Notes under the pieces: model-generated | Databases searched by the model: none | What the model was told of the DNA's origin: nothing | Seen by the model: the letters and a program-made list of their open reading frames with translations, nothing else | Assembly: GCA_002069605.1 (NCBI GenBank) | Contig: MWBQ01000085.1 | Span: 1 to 41,838, forward strand | Direction of reading: 5' to 3' | Origin: Candidatus Atribacteria bacterium ADurb.Bin276 | GTDB lineage: Bacteria; Atribacterota; Atribacteria; Atribacterales; Atribacteraceae | DNA: 41,838 nucleotides | Translations under genes and position numbers: made by a program | Shown here: in pieces, positions 34,268 to 41,838 of the stretch | How positions within the stretch are numbered: position 1 is the stretch's first letter | Layout of the letters: the number at the start of each line of letters is the position of its first letter

Positions 34268-34696
34268 ATGGCTCATCAGGTTTCAATTTTTGCTGAAAAT
34301 AAACCGGGGAGAATAGAAAAGTTAACTCGTTTGTTCACAGAAGCTTCGATTAATATTCGGGCGATAACCATATCCAGCGCGAATGGATTTGGGGTTATTA
34401 AAGTTTTAGTTGATCAACCCCATAAAGCTTTTGAAATTCTTCGCAGCCAAGGAATCCCTTCTTATCTGCAAGAGGTTATTGCAGTCATTATGGAAGATAT
34501 TCCAGGTGGTCTCCACCGGGTTGCCCAAGTCCTATCGGAAAACAGCATCAACATCGAGGATGCCTACGGATTTGTTGTGGCCAGTGGCAAGAAGGCAATA
34601 CTCATTATTCAGGTTGAAAGCCAGCCAAGAGCTCAAAGTGTTTTAGAGCGAAACAACTTTCAGCTCCTCACTGACGAAGAGATTTACAGATATTAA
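34268..34696 (+). CDS. Tandem ACT-domain protein
   Basis: 142 residues made of two ACT domains (about 4-70 and 71-142). Each starts with the typical ligand-loop pattern: ENKPGRIEKLTRLF and EDIPGGLHRVAQVL. ACT domains bind amino acids or related small molecules. This gene is often found behind paaK in anaerobes, suggesting it senses an aromatic amino acid or product in that pathway. That function is inferred. AAGGAG lies about 13 bases before the ATG. The gene ends directly at a bidirectional terminator. Confidence 0.9.
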   Translation: MAHQVSIFAENKPGRIEKLTRLFTEASINIRAITISSANGFGVIKVLVDQPHKAFEILRSQGIPSYLQEVIAVIMEDIPGGLHRVAQVLSENSINIEDAYGFVVASGKKAILIIQVESQPRAQSVLERNNFQLLTDEEIYRY

Positions 34697-34727
34697 AAAA
34701 GTGGCCGTTTAAGGCGGCCGCTTTTTA
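34695..34727. terminator. Bidirectional rho-independent terminator
   Basis: The stem AAAAAGTGGCCG / CGGCCGCTTTTT contains one G-T pair and has a 7-base loop. It lies between the convergent ACT-domain gene and pckA, only 16 bases from the pckA stop, and has T runs for both strands. Confidence 0.88.
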
Positions 34728-34742
34728 TTTCTTCACCATTTC

Positions 34743-36290
34743 TTATAGAGGCAAGTATTTCTTCATGACCTCATCAAAACGATTTCTCAATTTTTGAGCC
34801 TCGTTGGTATAATTAGAGTGATTGTTCCAAAGATTTCCCGGATTCAAGATATCATTGGGAATATCAGGTAATTCCTTCGGTATTAAAAGCCGGAAAACTG
34901 GGTCTTCACGGTAGCCATTCTGATCAATCGTTCCATCAATCGCTGCCCTGACCATCTTCCGAGTATAATCAATATCGATTCTCTTCCCTATCCCGTAAGG
35001 ACCTCCAATCCAACCGGTATTAATCAAATAAACTCTGGAACCATGCTGGGATATCTTCTTTCCCAACATCTGGGCGTAAGTTTTTGGATTGAGAGGCATA
35101 AAGGGCGCTCCAAAGCAGACCGAAAAGGTAGTTTGTGGCTCTACTATCCCTCTCTCAGTTCCAGCCAATTTACTGGTATACCCTAAAATGAAGTTATAAA
35201 CTGCTTTTTCAGTCGTTAATTTCGCTACTGGCGGCATAACTCCGAAGGCATCGGCAGTTAAAAATATGACCACTTGTGGGTGTTTTGCAATTCCCGGTAT
35301 CAAAGCATTTGGAATAAATTCAATTGGATAGCTCACCCGAGTATTCTCGGTATATCGGTCGTCAGTATAGTCTGGTTGACGTGAATCTGGTTCAAGATAA
35401 ATATTTTCCATTATTGCTCCGTAGCGGATAGCATCCCAGATTTGTGGTTCTTTATCTTTGGAAAGATTGATACACTTTGCATAGCAGCCTCCTTCAAAGT
35501 TAAAGATTCCCTGATCTGACCAACCATGTTCATCATCGCCAATCAAACGTCTTTCGATATCGGCTGAAAGCGAAGTTTTACCAGTTCCTGATAAGCCAAA
35601 AAATATAGCCACATCTCCTTCTTTTCCGATATTAGCCGAGCAATGCATAGGAAGAATTCCTTTTTGTGGAAGAAGATAGTTCATCACAGTAAAAATAGCT
35701 TTTTTTATCTCGCCACCATAGGAGGTGCCACCGATGATCACTTTTTTCTCTTTGAAATTGATAATAACAAAGGCTTCCGATCGCACTTCATCGATTTCAG
35801 GAATTGCTTTAAAACGTGGAAAACACAATACGGTAAAATCCGGAATAAAAGATTGTAATTCTTGGGCAGTGGGTTCTAAAAACATATTATTAACAAAGAT
35901 TGAAGAATATGCATATTCGTTTATAAAACGAACTGCCAAGCGATTTTCTGGGTCAGTTCCTACATAGGCGTCATCGATGTATACATCTTTTTGTTGGAGA
36001 TAACTGACCAGTTTGGCATTTAAATGCTCATAGATTTCCTGGGATATCGGTTTATTTGCCTTTCCCCAGTCAATCAAATCATGAGTGGTTTCATCATCGA
36101 CAAAAAAACGATCTTCTGGTGATCGACCGGTATAAGCTCCGGTGAGAACACTGAATGCACCTGTAGATGATAATATGCCCTCTTTTTTTTGCAAAGCATG
36201 TTCAAACAACTCAGGTATGCTTAAATGATAAAATATTTGCTTGGGATTAAATACACCTGATCTCTCGAATGAATAGTGGGCCTTCTGCAT
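34743..36290 (-). CDS. pckA: ATP-dependent phosphoenolpyruvate carboxykinase
   Basis: Interconverts oxaloacetate and PEP with ATP/ADP, for gluconeogenesis or, in fermenters, in the carboxylating direction. The 515 residues fit the ATP type. GLSGTGKTSLS is the P-loop (kinase-1a), and GDDEHGW with NFEGGCYAK forms the metal-binding kinase-2 region. TGRSPEDRF and the C-terminal NTGWIGGPYG are conserved. The start was set at ATG 36290, with the ribosome site AAGGTG 8 bases upstream. A TTG immediately before it is in frame. It follows the sugar ABC permease but has its own promoter. Confidence 0.97.
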   Translation of the reverse strand: MQKAHYSFERSGVFNPKQIFYHLSIPELFEHALQKKEGILSSTGAFSVLTGAYTGRSPEDRFFVDDETTHDLIDWGKANKPISQEIYEHLNAKLVSYLQQKDVYIDDAYVGTDPENRLAVRFINEYAYSSIFVNNMFLEPTAQELQSFIPDFTVLCFPRFKAIPEIDEVRSEAFVIINFKEKKVIIGGTSYGGEIKKAIFTVMNYLLPQKGILPMHCSANIGKEGDVAIFFGLSGTGKTSLSADIERRLIGDDEHGWSDQGIFNFEGGCYAKCINLSKDKEPQIWDAIRYGAIMENIYLEPDSRQPDYTDDRYTENTRVSYPIEFIPNALIPGIAKHPQVVIFLTADAFGVMPPVAKLTTEKAVYNFILGYTSKLAGTERGIVEPQTTFSVCFGAPFMPLNPKTYAQMLGKKISQHGSRVYLINTGWIGGPYGIGKRIDIDYTRKMVRAAIDGTIDQNGYREDPVFRLLIPKELPDIPNDILNPGNLWNNHSNYTNEAQKLRNRFDEVMKKYLPL

Positions 36291-36324
36291 CAAGTTCTCA
36301 CCTTCCCAAAAAAGAATTTTTTCA

Positions 36325-36352
36325 ATTCTACCATATATTTCCTATACATCAA
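36325..36352 (-). promoter_or_regulatory. Predicted promoter for pckA
   Basis: On the minus strand TTGATG (36347-36352), a 16-base spacer and TAGAAT (36325-36330). It starts within the end of the preceding permease gene, so pckA can be expressed independently of sugar transport. Confidence 0.4.
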
Positions 36353-37368
36353 GTATGATTGCTGCTGCGTCCCATTCGTTGGAGAAGGCAAAAAAGGATG
36401 AGAAGAACTGCTACTGCGGCATCAATCCAGTATCCAGTTGCTCCAATTAATATCAAACCACTTTTAAAAGAAGAAAAAGCAAATGCTGCAATTGAAACTG
36501 CAATAATACTTCCTTTCCCTCCAGTGAAAGCCGTTCCTCCCATAATGGATGCTGCAATCGCCTCTATTTCTAAACCATAACCCATACTACTCATACCAAT
36601 CCGAGTTAAAAACCAATCGATCCGTCCAATATAAACCCCACCCGCAAAAGCTGCTAAAGCAGAACAAATAACGAAAGAAGCAATTTTACTCCGGGTGGTG
36701 TTCACACCCAACGCTCGAGCCGTTTCACGATTTCCACCGGTAGCAAATATCCAATTCCCCAATCGAGTATGATATAAAATATAATTAAGCAGCAAAGCAA
36801 TTCCAACAAACCAGAAAAAAAGGCGAGGGAAATAGCCAATTCGGCCACCAAGTGATTGCAATAGGATTGATTCTTTCCCTTTATAAGAAATAAAACTCCC
36901 ACCGAAGAGTCCAATTAGATTTCCCCTTAGAATCCACATCATACCCAAGGTAGCAATTAGAGCAGGTATCTTAAATTTTTGAGTTATTAACCCGTTAAAA
37001 TAACCGATCATGCATCCAAAAGCAATCGCAATAATTAAACCGACCGGATAAGGAAAACCATAATTAGATAAAAGAGTGGAAATAACTGCCGCCCAACCAT
37101 AAACCGATGCTATAGAGAGATCAATTTCTCCTGAAATAATAACGAAAGTTTGACCCAAGGCTAATATTCCCAATTCTGCACCGATCAGGAGTATTCCAGG
37201 AAGGATAAGCGGCCCAAGAAAATTTGGAGATAATATTGAAAAAAATACAAAAATAATCGCTAAGGCAAGGATAACGGTTATTTCGTAACGTAAGGTGAAT
37301 TTTCTCTTAAATGGTATATCCTGAATAGCTACTTGATTGTCCTGATAATGATTAGGTATGTTTTTCAC
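36349..37368 (-). CDS. Sugar ABC transporter permease (RbsC/BPD_transp_2 family), second of a pair
   Basis: A 339-residue polytopic membrane protein of the ribose/xylose permease family, with about eight to ten TM segments after a 25-residue hydrophilic N-terminus. The family's GQTFVIISGEIDLS and ATGGNRETARALGVN loop are present, as is GGTAFTGGKGSI near the end. It is paralogous to the permease at 37413. The start is GTG with TAGGAGGAG upstream. It is the last transporter gene; together the two would form a heterodimeric channel with the ATPase at 38389. Confidence 0.9.
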   Translation of the reverse strand: MKNIPNHYQDNQVAIQDIPFKRKFTLRYEITVILALAIIFVFFSILSPNFLGPLILPGILLIGAELGILALGQTFVIISGEIDLSIASVYGWAAVISTLLSNYGFPYPVGLIIAIAFGCMIGYFNGLITQKFKIPALIATLGMMWILRGNLIGLFGGSFISYKGKESILLQSLGGRIGYFPRLFFWFVGIALLLNYILYHTRLGNWIFATGGNRETARALGVNTTRSKIASFVICSALAAFAGGVYIGRIDWFLTRIGMSSMGYGLEIEAIAASIMGGTAFTGGKGSIIAVSIAAFAFSSFKSGLILIGATGYWIDAAVAVLLILFCLLQRMGRSSNHT

Positions 37369-37412
37369 GCTCTCCTCCTACGTTCTCTCCTTGTCCTTTT
37401 AACCCTCAAGTC

Positions 37413-38396
37413 TTAAGTTTTTAGGAGTTTTTTTATCAAGGCGCTATTGATTACTGCAGCAATCATGAGCAAGATTCCAACCAGAACATTATAATATTCG
37501 ACTCGAATTCCATAGGTTGCAATTCCTACTTGTACTACCTTAAGAAGGAAGGCACATATCGATGTTCCAATGATACTCCCAATTCCGCCGGTAAGAACAG
37601 TCCCTCCAATAACAGCAGCTGCTACTGCCTCTAATTCCATTCCTGTAGCTACAATAGGATCAAGGTAACTAGAACGAACCAAAAACGATGCTCCAGCAAA
37701 TGCGGCTAAAGATGATGAAATCATAAAACAGATCATTTTGGTGCGAAATATATTAACCCCTAAAGCCCGAGCGGTTTGAATACTTCCTCCGGTTGCCATA
37801 ATCCAGTTGCCAAACTTGGTTCGATTGAGGACAATGCTGAATACAACTGCTAAAATACAGAACCAGATAAATTGATTCGGTATGAATCCGATTTGTCCAC
37901 CTAATACCTTAAATAATCGAGTAGGAACTCCCTCATAATAAGTAGGTTCTCCATTGGTTAATCCAGCTAAAACTGCCCTCCAAAAAATCATAAATCCCAG
38001 GGTAACAACAAATGACGGAATTTTAAATTTCATAGTGAAAAATCCATTTAAGAATCCAGCACCAATTCCAAATATTATTCCAAGAATAAAACTGACCAGA
38101 ATCGGCAAACCAAATTGATTACTAATTAAAACTATGTAATTACTGAAAACAAAAACCGATGCAACTGAAAGATCCATTTCACCGGAGATAATTAATAAGG
38201 TTACACCTAAGGCAATAATTCCTAATTCGGAACCGGTTAAAAAAATGACATTTAGCATGCTTGAGGAAAAAAAACCTGCTGATATCCGAGAAAAAAGAAT
38301 AAAAAAAGTCATGAGGAGAATAACAACTATTGTTTCCGATCGCATTAGAATGGATTTTGCTGATTTTGGAGGTTTCAGATGAGTTTGCTCAGGCAT
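37413..38396 (-). CDS. Sugar ABC transporter permease (RbsC/BPD_transp_2 family), first of a pair
   Basis: A 327-residue membrane permease of the same family as its neighbour. GVTLLIISGEMDLSVAS, ATGGSIQTARALGVN and GGTVLTGGIGSI match family landmarks, so the coupling loop to the ATPase is intact. Its ATG overlaps the last 8 bases of the ATPase gene, with GGGGGAG just upstream. The next permease begins 44 bases later. Confidence 0.9.
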   Translation of the reverse strand: MPEQTHLKPPKSAKSILMRSETIVVILLMTFFILFSRISAGFFSSSMLNVIFLTGSELGIIALGVTLLIISGEMDLSVASVFVFSNYIVLISNQFGLPILVSFILGIIFGIGAGFLNGFFTMKFKIPSFVVTLGFMIFWRAVLAGLTNGEPTYYEGVPTRLFKVLGGQIGFIPNQFIWFCILAVVFSIVLNRTKFGNWIMATGGSIQTARALGVNIFRTKMICFMISSSLAAFAGASFLVRSSYLDPIVATGMELEAVAAAVIGGTVLTGGIGSIIGTSICAFLLKVVQVGIATYGIRVEYYNVLVGILLMIAAVINSALIKKLLKT

Positions 38397-39183
38397 CTTT
38401 TCTCCCCCTTCTGATAATTTCCATTATAATTTCTGGAGAGCAGGTTCCAGCGTCAGCTTCATGACGAGAAAGAGAACCAATTTTGATACCGTGGTCTAAA
38501 ATTTCAAAGCGATCAGCAACATCAAATACATGATAAATATTATGGGTAATAAATATAACCGAAACGCCTTCCTTTTTGAGAGATTTGATAAAATCAAGCA
38601 CTTTTTCAGTTTCTCGTACTGATAAAGCAGTTGTTGGTTCATCGAGAATGAGTAACTTAGCACCAAAGTAAAGGGCTCGACCTATAGCAATTGATTGTTT
38701 CTGACCTCCCGACAGGATATTGACGTATTCATCAGGAGATCTCATGCTTACCCGTACTTTTTCTAAATTTTCACTGGTTCGTTGTTTCATGGTCTTAACG
38801 TCAAGAAATTTAAAAAAACTATCCTTTTTCACTTCTTCTTTACCAACAAAAAAATTTCTCCAGATGTTCATAGTTTCAATAAGGTTCATTCCTTGATAGA
38901 CAATCTCAATACCAGCTGCTCTTGCTTCTTCTGGTGAACGGAAAGAAATTTTTTTCCCCATGAAAAACATTTCACCTTGATCGGGTGGAAAAACTCCCAT
39001 TATAGTTTTTACCATAGTAGATTTTCCTGCTCCATTATCACCGAGTAGACCAACAACTTCATTGTAATTTACATCAAAATCTACTTTATTGAGGGCAATG
39101 ACTCCTCCAAAACGTTTGGTTAATCCTTTAATTTTGAGAAGTGGGGAGGTTTCATTTTCAATCGATGCAGTCTCAGTGTTCAT
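38389..39183 (-). CDS. Sugar ABC transporter ATPase, single-domain (FrcA-like)
   Basis: A 264-residue ABC ATPase. Walker A is GDNGAGKST (48-56), the signature LSGGQKQSIA and Walker B LLILDEPTTAL with the catalytic Glu; the switch His lies in VIFITHNIYHV. Most RbsA/XylG-type ATPases are about 500 residues with two fused domains. This one has a single domain, like Sinorhizobium FrcA for fructose. The start was set at ATG 39183. The in-frame TTG at 39201 overlaps the GAGGAG ribosome site. It is separated from the binding-protein gene by a hairpin and overlaps the first permease. Confidence 0.92.
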   Translation of the reverse strand: MNTETASIENETSPLLKIKGLTKRFGGVIALNKVDFDVNYNEVVGLLGDNGAGKSTMVKTIMGVFPPDQGEMFFMGKKISFRSPEEARAAGIEIVYQGMNLIETMNIWRNFFVGKEEVKKDSFFKFLDVKTMKQRTSENLEKVRVSMRSPDEYVNILSGGQKQSIAIGRALYFGAKLLILDEPTTALSVRETEKVLDFIKSLKKEGVSVIFITHNIYHVFDVADRFEILDHGIKIGSLSRHEADAGTCSPEIIMEIIRRGRKDA

Positions 39184-39218
39184 AATCCTATCTCCTCTCA
39201 AAGAATGGGAATTGACCC

Positions 39219-39248
39219 ATCCTGCCCGTTAAAAAAAACGGGCAGGAT
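39219..39248 (-). promoter_or_regulatory. Stable intergenic hairpin between binding protein and ATPase genes
   Basis: A perfect 12-bp stem ATCCTGCCCGTT/AACGGGCAGGAT with a 6-base loop. On the minus strand it is not followed by a T run. It looks like an mRNA-stabilising or partial attenuation hairpin that would give more binding protein than membrane components. In the plus direction it would be a terminator. Confidence 0.65.
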
Positions 39249-39262
39249 TTTTATCAACAAAT

Positions 39263-40276
39263 TTACCGATATCCGGCTTTTGCTCCCTCAATTACTGTAT
39301 CTACGTTATATCGATCAATAATAATTGGTCCAGTTGATACAATTCCGTAAGGATGAACATTATATTTTGCTTTATAGAGATAGAGATCGATCAGTGGTAG
39401 AAAGCCTTGTAAATATTGTTGCTGGTCATGAGTACAAACCACTTTTCCATCTTTAATATCCTGAAGCGTTTCCGGCATCATATCGAAACAACAGAGATAA
39501 ATATCTTTACCGGCTTCTCTACCTAATTCTTTTACCAAACTTACATTAGCATGAGTAAAGTGAGTTGGGGCACAAATAACATCAACTTCAGGATTCTTTA
39601 CCAAAAAGGCTCGAATAATTTCCATAGCTTTAGTTGGATCTTCACCAACTACAACTTTATCTTGCTTGGTTCCATATTCTTTTTCCAAGGTTTCTCCTAA
39701 CATTTGGAGCCGCGCTTCCCAAACGTAATGGCCTGCCATGGGATTACACAGCAGTATATGCTTGGGTTGGAAACCGTTGGTTTCTTTGATGAATTTAATT
39801 AAAGCTGCTCCTAACTCAACGCCAGATTTCCAAGTGTCTTCTCCATAATAGGCTAAATAGGGAATCCTTTCCTCGGGAGGACGAGGATCCTCAACATTAG
39901 CTGCCATTAACGCCATTCCTGCTTCAACAGCTGGTCGAAGAATGGGATCGAAAGTTTTTGGATCAATTATTGAAGTAACCAATCCATCGGGTTTTGCCGC
40001 CACAGCCATTTTTAACATATCAATCTGTTTTTTTACATCGGCTTCGGCAGAAAGATGCTTCACTTCTACACCAAACTGGGCTAACCACTGGGTAGCATCT
40101 TCAATTCCCTTATAATAAACCGCCCAAAAAGGATTGCCAGGTGTTCCGTGGTCTACATAGTAAAATGTGAGTTTTTTATCTTGCGCATTAGAGATGCCTG
40201 TTGAGAGGAAAAGACTGAGGACAAGAATTGTAACAATACTAATATACAAGACCAACCTTGATCTATTTCTTTTCAT
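39263..40276 (-). CDS. Sugar-binding periplasmic/lipid-free extracytoplasmic protein of the ABC transporter
   Basis: A 337-residue substrate-binding protein of the ribose/fructose-binding (periplasmic-binding protein type 1) family. It has a signal peptide with basic MKRNRSR, a hydrophobic core and probable cleavage after SNA (about residue 31). There is no lipobox Cys. The mature part begins KLTFYYVDHG and has PDGLVTSIIDP and DVICAPTHFTHA, as expected for the hinge and ligand lobes. The sugar cannot be named. AAGGAGGG lies 6 bases before the ATG. It is the first gene of the transporter operon, behind a near-consensus promoter. Confidence 0.9.
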   Translation of the reverse strand: MKRNRSRLVLYISIVTILVLSLFLSTGISNAQDKKLTFYYVDHGTPGNPFWAVYYKGIEDATQWLAQFGVEVKHLSAEADVKKQIDMLKMAVAAKPDGLVTSIIDPKTFDPILRPAVEAGMALMAANVEDPRPPEERIPYLAYYGEDTWKSGVELGAALIKFIKETNGFQPKHILLCNPMAGHYVWEARLQMLGETLEKEYGTKQDKVVVGEDPTKAMEIIRAFLVKNPEVDVICAPTHFTHANVSLVKELGREAGKDIYLCCFDMMPETLQDIKDGKVVCTHDQQQYLQGFLPLIDLYLYKAKYNVHPYGIVSTGPIIIDRYNVDTVIEGAKAGYR

Positions 40277-40404
40277 AAATAACCCTCCTTTTAATATTTT
40301 TTAACGAATAATTATCTTCTTATAATATTAATTGATTTTTCACCTCCTTGTTATATTAGATTGCCATAAAACAAAAAAACAATAAGACTTCCGATCTTTT
40401 TTAG

Positions 40405-40433
40405 AGTATAATTGAGCTGGTTTGTGCTGTCAA
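40405..40433 (-). promoter_or_regulatory. Near-consensus sigma70-type promoter for the sugar ABC operon
   Basis: On the minus strand TTGACA (40428-40433, perfect -35), a 17-base spacer and TATACT (40405-40410). It lies about 130 bases upstream of the binding-protein start, leaving a long leader that could carry regulation. Confidence 0.75.
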
Positions 40434-40483
40434 TTTATATTTTTATATGAAAAACAACAATAACAGCTTATTGGTGAAAATAA

Positions 40484-41299
40484 ATGAATGTAGACCATAA
40501 TTCCCATCAAATAATCCGTCAAAGTAAAAATTATCTCTTAACCAAGCTCCATATTAACCCACAGATACCTGCATTGATGATTAAACCAACCACACCCCCT
40601 CCCTACCCGGCAATTTTTTTTCTTCATTATTATCGTGGTAGTAAAGAAAACATACAATTTCTTGCCAACGAGCTTGGAAAGTCAGGTTTTATGGCATTAG
40701 CCATAGACATGGAATATCATGGTGATCGAACTCAAGCTGGGAAAGATATTCTTTCTCCTGATATAGAAAATGATAAAAAAGCCTTTTATAGAACCATTAA
40801 CGATTCTTTAATCGCCCTTCGATTTATTGAAAATCATCCTGACTTTGATCATCATTCTCTTTTTTTCTGGGGGGTAAGCTTGGGTGCGATAATTGGTAGT
40901 ATTGTTTGTGGCCAATATAAAAATTTTAAAGGAATTGCCCTGGTGGTAGGAGGCGGAAATATAGAAATTCTTGCCCGTGAAAGCCTACTTGATTCCATGG
41001 TCAATATCCGCTATAGCCTTCTTAAGAAAAAAATTTCACCGTTTGACCTTGCACAGCAATGGAAGGATATCGATCCATTGCATTGGATATCTTATTTAGA
41101 TCAGGTTCCGGTCTTTTTTTTCAATGCTAGCCAGGATGTCATTGTTCCTCTTGAATGTACCTGGGCGCTCTTTGATGTTACTACTTCACCAAAAAAAATA
41201 TTTTGGTTTCCAACTGGTCATGGCCTGTTGTTTGAACGTTATTTTGGAGTTCCCAGAAAAATTATTGGTCTTTTCTCTCAAATTGCTAATCAAAAATAA
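40484..41299 (+). CDS. Alpha/beta hydrolase (dienelactone-hydrolase/prolyl-oligopeptidase-like)
   Basis: A 271-residue cytoplasmic alpha/beta hydrolase. The nucleophile Ser132 lies in the elbow GVSLGA. The acid Asp218 is in NASQDVIVP and His246 in PTGHGLLFE, so the triad is complete. The oxyanion strand reads AIFFLHYYRG. Substrate unknown: an ester, lactone or peptide. The ribosome site is weak (TTGGTGA). It is divergent from the sugar transporter operon across a 207-base gap; a role with the imported sugar is possible but unproven. Confidence 0.82.
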   Translation: MNVDHNSHQIIRQSKNYLLTKLHINPQIPALMIKPTTPPPYPAIFFLHYYRGSKENIQFLANELGKSGFMALAIDMEYHGDRTQAGKDILSPDIENDKKAFYRTINDSLIALRFIENHPDFDHHSLFFWGVSLGAIIGSIVCGQYKNFKGIALVVGGGNIEILARESLLDSMVNIRYSLLKKKISPFDLAQQWKDIDPLHWISYLDQVPVFFFNASQDVIVPLECTWALFDVTTSPKKIFWFPTGHGLLFERYFGVPRKIIGLFSQIANQK

Positions 41300-41390
41300 A
41301 GACTACTTTTTTCTGAGTAGTTATACGTGTTGGCATTAAGTTTAAATTTCGCCACCGTCAAAAAAACCGAATTATTGATTTTTTAACTCA

Positions 41391-41424
41391 TTCTTCCTTC
41401 AGGAAAGAAGGCGAGGATGAGGGT
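41391..41424 (+). repeat. Hairpin repeat family D, degenerate copy
   Basis: CTTCCTTCAGGAAAGAAG-like hairpin with the GAGGATGAGGGTG tail, directly upstream of a family A repeat as at 17023. The stretch 41300-41838 holds only repeats. Confidence 0.5.
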
Positions 41425-41461
41425 GATTATTTTTAAAATTCACCACTCACTTCTCACTGCT

Positions 41462-41645
41462 TTTTCAGGATAGACCCTCATGCCACTTCGTGGCACCAGA
41501 TGAGGATGAAAACCCAGGATTCATTCGACATGCCATGGCATGTCGCTACATTAATTAAATAATGGGCACAATACATTGTGCCCCTACATTTTTAAATTAT
41601 TTTTTAGGGGCTTGATTTATCATGCCCGTTGGTTTTCAGGATAGA
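41462..41645 (+). repeat. Long composite palindromic repeat, family A copy 4
   Basis: The best-preserved copy. It has ttttcaggataga at both ends, a TGCCAC-TTC-GTGGCA hairpin, the perfect CGACATGCCATGGCATGTCG palindrome and a GGGCACAATACATTGTGCCC hairpin. A CCCCTACA/TAGGGG arm pair follows. It closely parallels 555-738. Confidence 0.75.
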
Positions 41646-41772
41646 CTATTTTGCTGCATAACAGCACCAAATAATAATGAAAAAATAATAATGAAAATAT
41701 GTATATGCCAATCAATTTCCCCCTTTAGAAAAGAGGGTTAGAGGGATTTGAGTTTTTTACTGTTCCGTCATT

Positions 41773-41838
41773 CAGACTGTGTCACAATCCCTTTCATACA
41801 CCAAGAATAGCTTGAAAGTGGAAGACACAGTACATTTA
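41773..41838 (-). mobile_element. MITE-like element, truncated by the window end, opposite internal orientation
   Basis: It starts with the same CAGACTGTGTCACAAT end as at 198. The next 50 bases equal the reverse complement of 291-340 with one mismatch. Upstream, 41734-41772 matches the left flank of the first copy (160-197), so flank and interior have opposite relative orientations in the two copies. Confidence 0.6.

Noticed and set aside
36349-37368. Recent duplication of one permease gene
   Set aside because: The two permeases differ throughout; they share family landmarks only.

Overview
The window is about 41.8 kb of AT-rich bacterial chromosome. Genes are densely packed, mostly on the minus strand, and separated by a few repeat-filled intergenic blocks. 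The mix suggests an anaerobic, fermentative, possibly thermophilic or subsurface bacterium. It carries a TtuA-type 2-thiolation enzyme, SpoVS without other sporulation genes in view, a PHP-type phosphatase, an FlK-like thioesterase, the pyk/pckA pair and RbsC-type sugar transport. My best guess is Atribacterota (JS1/OP9) or a similar deep-branching anaerobe. That assignment is inference: there is no rRNA in the window. Many genes start with GTG or TTG behind strong AGGAGG-like ribosome sites. In several places a Shine-Dalgarno sequence overlaps an apparent earlier GTG/TTG codon, so I moved those starts downstream.

Layout. 1-779: mosaic of palindromic repeats, including a 159-bp MITE-like element. 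780-3593: deoC (minus), then two unrecognised membrane proteins (plus), one with TPRs. 3644-8295: a PAS/HD-GYP signalling protein, a GlpP-family antiterminator, pyruvate kinase and a 56-residue membrane protein overlapping its start. 8356-10574: a PHP phosphatase, HU, SpoVS and a Nudix hydrolase. 10718-16827: a probable long operon reading tRNA-Met, tilS, hpt, ftsH, a thioesterase, a KtrA-like RCK protein and an ARMT1-like DUF89 protein, behind a near-consensus promoter. 16828-17336: repeats. 17346-19463: ttuA followed by a decayed acetate kinase gene. 19690-23766: a four-gene sugar or polyol catabolic operon with two zinc dehydrogenases, a ribulose/allulose-phosphate epimerase homologue and an amidohydrolase. 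24067-27730: an OsmC protein with a tRNA-like remnant and terminator downstream, a stand-alone pyruvate-kinase C-terminal-like protein with phoU, and a phosphodiesterase/nitroreductase/adenosine-specific kinase group. 27731-28546: repeats. 28547-32712: ccdA, a ParB-like protein and a Ca2+ P-type ATPase. 32941-34696: paaK with an ACT-domain protein (plus). 34743-40276: pckA and a FrcBCA-like sugar ABC transporter with a single-domain ATPase and two permeases, behind a near-perfect sigma70-type promoter. 40484-41299: an alpha/beta hydrolase. The end of the window is repeats again, including a second, truncated copy of the first MITE in opposite internal orientation.

The genes fit together as central carbon metabolism around PEP and pyruvate (pyk, pckA, the PK_C-like protein, broken ackA), import and oxidation of sugars or polyols, nucleoside salvage (deoC, hpt), tRNA modification (tilS, ttuA) and envelope or ion homeostasis (ftsH, ktrA, Ca2+ ATPase, ccdA). 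I found no CRISPR array, phage, toxin-antitoxin pair or transposase gene. The most unusual items are the orientation-switched MITE, the decayed ackA, the tRNA-Met-like remnant, the small protein fused by overlap to pyk, and the uncharacterised polyol operon.
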